NCBI GenBank assembly: GCA_021399445.1
Contig: JAJTUQ010000003.1
Span: 4,030,001-4,094,000 of the forward strand
Length of the DNA: 64,000 nt
Source of the DNA: Xylogone sp. PMI_703
Lineage: Eukaryota; Ascomycota; Leotiomycetes
Direction: 5' to 3'
Part shown: positions 54,760-64,000 of the stretch, one piece after another
Position numbering within the stretch: the stretch's first letter is position 1
Layout of the letters: the number at the start of each line of letters is the position of its first letter
The notes under the pieces: model-generated
Told to the model about the DNA's origin: nothing
Database searches by the model: none
Seen by the model: the letters and a program-made list of their open reading frames with translations, nothing else
Position numbers and translations under genes: made by a program

Positions 54760-57700
54760 ATGGAGGAAGACGCTCCGAATGGCATCCAGAGCCATGCACA
54801 ATTTCTCCAGACCCTTCTTGCGAATGAAGGCTCGAGCGAAATGGCATCCCGTGCCACATCACCCGGTCTAGGCTTTAGTTCTGATGATACAGAGTCGGAA
54901 AAGGCGAAGCGGTATCGGCCGCGGACATTCCCATACTTCAAGCTCCTACCGTATAATGTGGAGGAAGAGGCGGAACGAAATGCGGCGCTCCAGGAGATCT
55001 TGAAGCAGCTATATATTGCTATCAAATCTGAGGATATATCACCGGGTGCTGTGCACTGGACGAGAGAGTTGAAGGGATGGCTGAATTTGAAGTTCGAGAT
55101 TACGAGGACGTTACGGGTAAAGCTTGTGAAGCTGTATTATATGCTTTGTTTAGCTCCGGGGTTGGATTGGGCTGCTATCGATAGATTTGAGAGCATGTTT
55201 TATACTCTAACAAAGTATGTAGTCTATGTGTTTGACATCCATCTCTCACCATTTTTGTGGCTAAGTTGGCTGACTTTTTTTGCGACAAAGGAAAAAGCAT
55301 TATCTGAAACCTGGTGTTGATCTTGTGCTTGACTGGAGACCTTTATGGAAGGAAATGAAGAGTCTTGTCCTGCCATTTGAGACGCCATCTCATTATAGCA
55401 GTCGGAAGCGTAGTCACAAGAATATTGCAAAGCTCTGTCTCTTCGCACAGATGTACTTTGATCCGCTCGAGCGAGAAGCTATGCTTGAGGAGATCTTGCC
55501 TTACTTTAGTACATCTGAGGTTACCAATGCATTTATATCAGTTGGAGCACTGAACATGCTGTTTCCGTCAAATGCAGGTCCAGATCAGCCTGGTCAACTT
55601 CTCCCACAGGACTATCTTCCCACCCTCTTCCACCTTTGGTCCCTCGTCAACCGATCTAAAGCCTTCGATATTATGTTCCTCGATCTTTTCTCCAGATTAG
55701 CCAGGGATTCCCTTACTGCGGGGCATGTACCTTTCAGCGAGTATGGTATCTTTACTAAGGATCAATCAGATCTCATGTTCACAGCGTTCCTGAGACTGAC
55801 AGAAATCCCCGTCGGACAAGCCTCGTCGCCTTATAGTGGTCTAGTCGATATCGGAATGGGGCTCGCCATCTACTTAGAGAAAGACAAGAAGAAACACCCA
55901 GTTGCATACCAGATAGCAAGATGGATTGTCATGTCTCTCTCACCCAAGTGCTTGGACAAGCCTGGCTCGATACTTTCAAATTTAGAGGGCATGATGGAAT
56001 CAATCGATACTTTCTTCCATCCATCGAACCAAGGCGCGTGGACTACAATGTTATCTCAAATAACTTATCATCTTATAGATTTCTTCGTGATGCGGTGGAA
56101 TCGCGAACAAAGCGGAGAGCTAGATACACCACCAGATCGTCGCATAAGCCCAGAGTTGAAGAAGCGATTCGTCTTAGCCCTTAGGGAAATCATGTTCATG
56201 GGACTTTTCTCCAAAGGATCAAAACCACTAAACTATTACTTCGGTTCGTTACAGGGTCTGGCGTACCTGGAGCCAGATTTGATATTACCAGGAGCCCTAC
56301 AGCGATTTTACCCTTCCTTACAGGGATTAGTTGAGGTCCATCGTACAGCCTCGTCGCTATGTGGCCTCCAGATGGTAGCCAATATCATGGCCAAGCACAA
56401 AGGATTCAGATGCCACATCACTGCTCTGTTAGCTTTGGCTCTGCCGGGAATTGACGCCAACGATTTATCGAAAACTCAACACACACTGAACTTTATACAG
56501 TCTGTAGCTTATAGCATTCCATTCTCCGATCTAACTAAGGGACATGAGACTATTCATGATACCTCACTTGCTATTGAGTGGGTCCAAGGCGAAATGGAAC
56601 GCATGGAACGGGAAGGACCCAATGTATCCATAGACTATAAAACAGAACTTAGCGATGAGGATGAGGCTAATATTATCCGCTCGTCCACCGCTGGCCTCGG
56701 GGAGTTCGTCCTTGCCCTTCTTGGAAAAATCTTTACTCTCTTGGAAAACCTCCCGGAATTATCAAGGGTAAGATCAGGAGGTCCAGAAGAAAGTGTCATA
56801 AATACACTTCCTGCTGCACTTACACCTTTATTTGCCACCTTATCGCCGGAATTGTTTGATTTAGCTTTGGAGAAAATTGCAACTTTTGTTGGAAGCCATG
56901 TGGTCCACCAAGCTAGAGATGCCATGGCATTCATTTGCAATGCTCTCTGCAAAGCCGACCCAGTTAAGACTCTGAAAGTTTTTGTACCGATGCTCATCGT
57001 AGGTATTCGCAACGAAATTGATTACAACGATGCTGCCTCGGACAGAAGCAGTGGTAATGAAGTGTTACCACGAGACAGGGCTCTTGTCTGGCATGTAAGT
57101 ATGTTAAGTATGATTGTGGTTCACATTGGTGATGCCGTTCTTCCTTACAAAAAAGATCTCTTTGATATTGCCCTATACATGCAAGAGAAATGTAGGGGCA
57201 TTCCAACTATCCACATCTCGAACTATATCCACCATCTTCTTCTTAACCTTACTCTCATCTATCCAGTTGATAGTGCTCTATATGAGCCTGAGGTATTCGA
57301 GAGAGGACTAGATGTCAAGGATTGGGGAGCATCAACCAACCCGTCTGACCTGACCGTTAAATGGCATGTCCCATCTGATGATGAGATAAAATTTGCTATG
57401 GAATTATTTGAGTCTCAGGTCCAGACTGCTATGGAGCGGTTATCGAATTTAATCAGTGATAGTCCAGCAATCAGTAGAGGTGGGAAGAATAAGGAGTGGT
57501 CAGACGAGGTCTCGAGGCTGCTGGGCCAACTACGTCTCGTGGTGTCTGGCATTGCCTCTTTGTTCGATCCAGAGCATGCCTCTGGCAAACACAGTAAAGA
57601 TGCTGATCGAGATGGCGATATTCAGATGAATGGTGACACAGTCATGGACGAGGACGACGATCCACTTGCCGAAGCAGCAGAGGACGAAGAGACCAGACCA

Positions 57701-60700
57701 CAGTTTCGCTATCGTGCAGGATATCTGCTGGAAGCAAGTAACCCTACTTATACTCACATACATGAGCTTCGTGAGAAGGTGGGCCATCTACTTACGAAAA
57801 TACACACATTTCTTCTCCAATACCAGGAAGATGATGTGTCTTGTTTTACGGCACTGTACACTACGTATAGGACTTGGATTACCGATGTTGGCACTGAAAG
57901 ATCGGCTCACACTCTAGAACGCATTACTAGGCTCTATGATGCTGATATCCGTGCTTTCAAACTTAGTGGATTTCGCAAAGCGTACCCAAGACCACTCTTG
58001 ATTCGACGCTCATCAATCTATAACTTCCAGCGCCAAAAGCACAACTGCTCCGCCAGACAGAAATCCAGCTTGGACAAAAAGTTACTTTTGGACCTAGCAG
58101 AATCTTCCGTATCTACCTATGCAGAAGTTCGTCAAAGCGCGCAGGCAGCCTTGGAATCTTCCCTGAAGAGTTTAATTGGCGGACGGCCATTGGTCATTCC
58201 TCCTTTGCTGGAAACATTCAAACAATCATTAGCCTCAAATGATTTTGACCGTATTAAAGGCTCGATATTCACTCTGCTTTACACTAGTTTAACCAGGACC
58301 ATATCCAAAGATTGGCGATTCGCTCCTCAATTGGTCAGGTGTTACATTGACACAGCTGTCGTAGACAAGCCCTCCATTCAGAAGCTCAGCTCTGGGGCTG
58401 TATACACCCTTCTCGAATTTGGAAAGGCTATGGATCTATTCCTAGTTATTGATCAAGCTCGAGTTGATGAAATAGAACCCAAGGTTGACTGTAAGGCCAG
58501 AATTACAGCTAGGAAGTCCTTTGTTATGGAACGCCGAAGGAAAGTTGAGGAGAAGAAAGCGGCTTTGGCACTTGAACTTACGGAAAAGGCCAAGAATGCA
58601 CACTGGAAGATTGCTGGCAAGTGCACCATCTTCATTCTCAATATGGGACTTCGTGTCAATACACTTGCACCACCGTCATTTGTTGAGCTTGCCGCACTTG
58701 GCTCAGTTGATGAACATCCTGGTCTTCGCAGTGGCTATGCTGAAGCCTTCTTACGCATCTTCAGTACTATTGATATTAGATGCACCTACGGTCATAGCTA
58801 TGAAAAGTACATACTCGAAGAGGAAAATCCGCACAACAGAATTGAGGTTACTGTAGACAACGATGACCCAGACTGGACAAAGAAGTTCCTTGAGTCGTTT
58901 GCGAAGCCTGGAATACCGGATTATTATGTCGATCGTGACTTCCCTGGATGGCTTGCATGGGGCAAGAGTTTTAGAGCCGTAAAAAGTCGTCCAGAAGAAT
59001 TCAATGATTATGACGAGCTGGAGCTGAATACCAGAAAACAAATCGGCCAAATCCTCACACGTGAGTGGTTTAAAAAGTACTTCGGGTATCTAAAACAAGA
59101 GCCTCGTGATACGACCGCAGATCGGTTCAGAATGCACAATGTCATGCTGCTGATCCAGACCTTCGAACTTCTTACTTCAGATTTGACAGCTGCCACTTTC
59201 GATGATATCAAAGAGGAAATCAAGGCTGTATACGAGGATGGCTCTGATAAACATCAACATCGTGCAACAGCAGAGATATTGGCTGCACTTTTGATATCAG
59301 TTATGGATTCACCCATTGAGAAACGCAACAAGATCTGGGCATACGGAGTTCCCATCATGATCCAAGTATTCCGAGATGGATTGACACCAGAGAATATTTC
59401 TTATTGGATGGCCTGCTTACACATTATAATTGGCGGGAAGGATCCAAGGCAATCACGGGAGATATTCGATACTCTAACATCATTCCGCCTAGATATGACT
59501 TCCAATGCTGCGTTCAAGGAAAGTTCTAAGGTCCAATTGCTCGAGTTCGCCATTCAAGATGCTGGGTGGCATTTTCAGCAGGAAAAGCCACTCCTAGAGG
59601 ACTTCGTTGCTCACATTGATCACCCGTATAAGAGTGTCAGAGAGGCAATCGGACGCACCATAGCATCAATATATCGTACACGCTATCATGAATCATTTAA
59701 GGACGTTAAAACGCTTTTGAAAGCAAATAAAGAGGCCTCTTCTATCGGTATCAAGCCATATCAACCTACGAAAGAGTTTTCAGAAACCATGAAAGATGTG
59801 TTCCGAAGGCTTGAAAAATGGCGTCTGGAACGTACACCAGGTCAGCAAACACCATCTTCTTACACCAATGGTAGCAAAACAGTTCTGTTGTGGCTTGATA
59901 CGACTCTTCAATCATACGAATGCACACAGTTACTCGACTTCTTCCCAGACCTTTTTATCGAACAGCTTCTACATATGATGGATGTCAAAGAAGATCCAGA
60001 ACTTGGACGTCTTGCATATCTAGTTTACCGCCATCTTCCCAACATCCCATCACGGGCTGGCGAAGATGGTGAATTCATCTCCGCTCTTATCCGAATTGGA
60101 AAAGTGTCTTCCTCTTGGCACCAACGTCTACGAACGCTGATCAATATGCAAGTTATATACTTCCGGCGAATCTTCCTAATTAAGCCCAAAGAACAACAGG
60201 CAATATTTGATGCCGTTGCAGATATGCTTGAGGATACCCAGCTGGAGGTCCGATTAGGGGCACAAAGTACCTTATCAGGCATGATACGCTGCTCTCCTGT
60301 TGCTCTTCGAACCAACATTTTAGCAGCTCTCAAAACCAAATTTATCAAAGCACTTAAGAGCAACCCGATGCCCAAAAAGGCTCGAGGGGCAGAAACACCT
60401 ATTGATTTTAACCAACGGGTTATTCGCCGTCACGCTGCTGTATTAGGTCTCGGCGCTCTAGTGAATGCCTTCCCCTACACCACACCCCCACCACCATGGA
60501 TGCCCGAAATTTTAGCACTCATGGCTTCAAATGCAGCCAGTGACCCCGGTGCTATTGGCCAGACTGTCAAGACCGTTCTTGCAGACTTCAAGAAAACTAG
60601 ACAGGATACATGGATCACTGATCAAAAGGTAAGTCACGCTTTAATATTTCATCATAGCCTAGTTACTAATCCGCAACCCTTAGTATTTCACTTCTGAACA

Positions 60701-60746
60701 ACTGGAAGACTTAGAAGGTGTCTTGTGGAAATCATACTTTGCATAA
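54760..60746 (+). CDS. blm10: Proteasome activator Blm10/PA200
   Basis: Predicted 1951-aa HEAT-repeat dome that caps the 20S proteasome and opens its gate. Exons 54760-55214, 55291-60628, 60684-60746. ATG 54760 is the first in frame. The N-terminus has the family block RPRTFPYFKLLPYNVEEE; exon 2 begins KKHYLKPGVDLVLDWRPLW, giving a clean join. Intermediate blocks HLWSLVNRSKAFDIMFLDLFSRLA and YPSLQGLVEVHRTASSL are typical. An acidic insert lies near residues 930-980 (DEDDDPLAEAAEDEE). The last, 21-codon exon reads LEDLEGVLWKSYFA. The C-terminus should insert a YYX/HbYX tail into the 20S ring; here the penultimate Tyr is Phe (SYFA). Without that exon the protein would lack its proteasome-docking end. 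Confidence 0.95.
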
Positions 60747-61271
60747 TAGCACTATAGAGAGGAAGGTTGCATGGTAGGTGGGGTCTTGGTTGGGATTAGA
60801 GATCTGGGAAATGAGGTTGCATATTTCATCATCAGCATTCGTTGTAAACAGGGGGGTTCTATAAGCATTGGGGAGTCTTTAGGGACGTGTTGTATTGGTA
60901 TATTACATGGAATATAGCAAGGTACTGGTGGGTAGGTAAATAAGGGGTAATGTTGGACTGAATGTTAGTGGCCTCATAAGTCGTTACGTGTTATGAAATG
61001 CATCATTTGTTGGTCTGACCTCTTCATTACGCGTATTACCAATGCAATATTTCACGCTGCAGTGCTTCTGTTTTTGTTGAAAAAATGAATTCCATTGCGT
61101 GGGCGGTGGGTGATACTATGTGTAACTATCGAAACCCCGCCATTGTGGTATTATTTTGCTCAAAACGCCTGTGATATCAAAGAGACCCAAGGAGAGACAC
61201 CTATCAAAGAAATCAAGACATATCAACGCGAAACCAATATGCCACCGCTAGTACACAAATGATCCGAGAAC
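60747..61271. other. Convergent intergenic region, BLM10 to GPAT
   Basis: 525 bases between convergent stop codons; nothing is supported beyond 3' flanks. Confidence 0.55.
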
Positions 61272-63655
61272 TCAAACATTCTTTCGTTCCTCATTATCGC
61301 TTTCATCGTCATCACTCAGTTCAAATTTGTTAGCCTTCTCGCTATTTCTGCGCCTCACCCGACCTCTTTCCTTCATCGCTCCTCTTATCTTCATGCTGAC
61401 TTCGTCAAATCCGCTCTTTGAATCAAGGGTGCTAAAGCCCTGAATAGGAAACCCGGCAGATCCAAATGCGCCTCCTCCACTGCTGCTTCGACTCCGATTC
61501 CGAGAAGATGGCCGGGTAGCAAAGAGACCAATGTTACCAATGTTGTGGAAGGATTCATTGCGAGGCAGGTTGCTACCATCCATTGTAGTTCTGCTTCTGT
61601 ATAATTTCGGCGATTGTGGTGACATATCGCTGCCGTCTTCTGACACGCCAGACAAGCCACTATCAACCCGCTGGAAGTCGCGATGAGTTGGGCTGGTTGG
61701 ACTGGCCGTGCCATTGGTAAATGGATCGGCGACAATACGAGTGTGGTCGAAGTCGGGGAACATTTCTGGACCGAGTGTGTTGATAAGTTCCGTTACCTGG
61801 CCGCTTAGTTCTTGTCGTCGCTCTCGAAGCTTATGAATTGTGTTGCTTGATGATGGGTTTAAGGCTAAGACCAATGGTCTCAGGGACTTTACAATGTCCA
61901 TGCCAACCTCACCAAATCGCAGAGCGGCATAAGTGATTGCTGGGAAGAATATGTAACCGAAGAGCATCACACCCCAGAGAGGTACCCAGTCTGGCATGAG
62001 GCCTTGAACTCGATTGCGATAGGTCCAGTAGGTAAGTAGTATGGTATAGAAATTATAGAGAAGTGGAGCAAATCCAATTGAGACAAGTAACTTCCAAGTG
62101 GCTATGACGTCTTTGCCCTGTAGCTTGACTGTTGATGCAGCCAACGCCTCCGCTGACTTCTTCTTGCTTATGACCTTTGTTGCGATGAACACTGGAGCAA
62201 ACAGGATAAGACCAGGCAGGACACCAATCGAGAGAATTGATAGCTTCAGAACCCGATATATGAGCGTAACGACAACTTGAATAATAGACAACTTTGCGTA
62301 TTCGACCTGGTGGTCCCTAATATTCAAGTATCGTAACTGCTTGTTATATGCTGAGACGGCATCCTTGACTGCGATGATTCTGGGGTCGTCCTTGTAATGG
62401 GTATAGCCTTTAACCAGCCTGCGGTTCAATTCCACCACGACAGGGAGCGGGAGCTTTTTACCAGTGGGGTTATAAAGTCGCCGAGCAGCTTGGATAACCA
62501 TAAGCGTATCATAATCAGGGCTAGTAACAGTAACAGCGAGAAGTGCCTGATATATGGTATCAAGAAGCTGGCCAACTGCTTCTCTTCGCTCACCTTTCCT
62601 ATAAAGCTCCACAAGCTCTTTGGGTACCTCAATGGGGTTACCAAATTCTATGACAGCCCGAGACCGGAACTTATGAGCATGGAAATAGTTCATTCCGCAG
62701 GGCACAATTTTAAGACCACTGTCTGGATTTGCGGCCAAGGAGCCCAACGCCATAATTGCAACACCAGCTTTGAGAGGTAATAGTTCAGGACGGTCGTGGC
62801 TACCACCTTCAGGGAAGATACCTACGGCGCCGCCGCTGCTAAGACGATCAAAGACGGCATCATAAACTTCCGTCTGATCAACTTTTGGTGCAGTCTTGAA
62901 CTTTGAACCTTGATAACCATCCTTAGGGCCGTTGACATCCTTGTTCGTGATCTTCCCATCGTCATCAATGTCATCTCTGCCAGTTAATTGTCTCATCGCA
63001 ACTGCACCTTTGAAAGGCTTCTTCAATCGCAGCTCTTCGTCGCTGATAACTTCAGCAACTTCAGAATTTGCTGCAGTGCCATTGACAGTAGGCAAGACCA
63101 ATAATCCACCAATTTGGAGTTCTTTGCCTTCGAACTTGGTGCCCACACCACGAACAAGGAGAGGGTCATTAACAGGATCTGGGAGATAGATAGTTCCAGT
63201 GGCCGGCTTTACCATATCCATAGCACGAGCAACAGGCACAGCACCAACCCTTCGAGCAAACCAACCAATAACCCATCTGTTCATAGACTTTGCAGCCGTA
63301 AGGATACTCAATCGCCGGTGACATTCGTTACGCAGGATGCGCATGAGGATAAGAGGGTCAACGAACTAAAGAACGTCTTAGAGCGCATACCCAGCAAAAC
63401 CACTCAAGTTTCAAGACTTACCTGGTTTGCATGAGGAGCCGCGACGAAGATAACGGGCCCTTTACGAGGCACCTTCCATGCGCCACGCGGATGCACTTCT
63501 CGAAAGAAGAGATCAACCAAGATAGAGAAGGTCCAAAGTAGAATATCATATGTAAAGTTCGACATCGGATACAACTCCTTTCCAGGTTTCTTGTGAGGCA
63601 CATGTTCGTGTATCTGCGGGGGCTTCCCTTTCCCAGCCTTTTCCTCCTTCGCCAT
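61272..63655 (-). CDS. sct1: Glycerol-3-phosphate O-acyltransferase (Sct1/Gpt2)
   Basis: Predicted 775 aa. Transfers acyl-CoA to sn-1 of glycerol-3-phosphate (and dihydroxyacetone phosphate), the first step of phospholipid and triacylglycerol synthesis at the ER. Exons 63655-63422 and 63365-61272, phase 0. Acyltransferase motifs: PHANQFVDP (His75, Asp81; split by the intron exactly after Gln78) and FPEGGSHDR at about 262-270, with LLPLKAGVAIMALG after it. A 100-residue insert lies between motifs, as in fungal Sct1. Membrane segments: one near residues 37-52 and a pair of hairpins around LSILSIGVLPGLILFAPVFIA and VPLWGVMLFGYIFFPAITYAA. The Ser/Arg-rich cytosolic tail, with many S/T-P and RSRS sites, is probably phosphorylated as in yeast. 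Start at MAKEEKAGKGK, the first in-frame ATG. Confidence 0.95.
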
Positions 63656-64000
63656 TTTCGTCAACCTGATGTGACTCGGATTGTGAGGGCAGATCGGAAA
63701 GCGAGTGAAACAAAGTATGGATTATATCAACCCAAAAGCCAAAAAGCGAAGGTTCCAAACAACAAAAGTCCCCACAAACTGTTCGGAATAAGAAAGAAAT
63801 GTCTCGGGCAGACGGAACCCCTCGAATGTTCTATAAAGCGTGATTGTTGTGAGGCTATAGAAGCTCCCCACCCCACCAAAACCTTGCAAATTCAACCGAT
63901 TTTCCACCAGCAGCCTGCAGCAAGCACGGGAAAAGGAAAGAAAGCGGTTCGCGGATTGGCGTATCAGGTCTTGGCCAGCCGTCGTTTGGATTTAACAAAG
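63656..64000. other. 5' flank of the acyltransferase gene
   Basis: Upstream of a minus-strand start; presumed promoter and leader. No gene is supported; the window ends here. Confidence 0.5.

Noticed and set aside
1..64000. CRISPR arrays, insertion sequences, prophage or LTR elements
   Set aside because: No regularly spaced direct repeats, transposase, integrase or reverse-transcriptase frames or long terminal repeats were seen; the DNA is eukaryotic nuclear.

Overview
The window is nuclear DNA of a filamentous ascomycete (Pezizomycotina). Genes are intron-poor. Introns are mostly 45-160 nt with GTAAGT/GTATGT-type donors and CTAAC/CTGAC-like branch sites. The proteins are of fungal type: a GH81 beta-glucanase with an S/T-rich stalk, a Spg1/Tem1 GTPase, Gpi18, Blm10, a fungal Sct1/Gpt2 acyltransferase and a YTHDC1-type YTH protein. 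A leotiomycete-like fungus is my best guess, but the sequence alone does not fix the class. I found no phage, CRISPR, transposase, reverse transcriptase, rRNA or complete tRNA gene.

Layout. 0.4-3.7 kb: secreted GH81 endo-beta-1,3-glucanase (+). 5.0-6.6 kb: vacuolar Ca2+/H+ exchanger (-). 6.6-9.2 kb: gene-free. 9.2-14.3 kb: Stn1 (-), a DNAJC9-like J-protein (-), porphobilinogen deaminase (+) and glycine-cleavage H protein (-). 14.9-22.1 kb: Spg1/Tem1 GTPase (+), a small mitochondrial-type membrane protein (-) and CAND1 (+). 23.8-30.2 kb: ADGF/CECR1-type adenosine deaminase (+), a four-TM fungal orphan (+) and a BTB protein (-). 30.8-38.4 kb: ornithine-cyclodeaminase-family protein (-), aldo/keto reductase (+), cytochrome P450 (+) and Ctu1/Ncs6 (-). 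38.7-43.4 kb: ribosomal protein eL8 (+) and beta-carbonic anhydrase (+). 44.4-49.4 kb: YTH protein (-) and Gpi18 (-). 51.9-63.7 kb: a 616-aa orphan (+), Blm10/PA200 (+) and glycerol-3-phosphate acyltransferase (-).

Most genes are unrelated housekeeping genes. They cover haem synthesis, one-carbon metabolism, telomere capping, septation signalling, cullin recycling, wobble-uridine thiolation, translation, GPI anchors, proteasome activation and phospholipid synthesis. The OCD-like/AKR/P450 stretch is the only part that looks metabolic-accessory, and it has no core biosynthetic enzyme. Exon borders were set by reading-frame phase and splice consensus; the uncertain ones are flagged.

I see no clear new multi-gene system. 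The observations most worth checking are: a probable lost 3' splice AG in the OCD-family gene; Asn in place of the second catalytic Asp in the deaminase; a Tyr-to-Phe change in the C-terminal tail of Blm10; a Cbf1-like plus Tbf1-like site pair between CTU1 and RPL8; and a tRNA-type pol III promoter-like segment near 47.4 kb.
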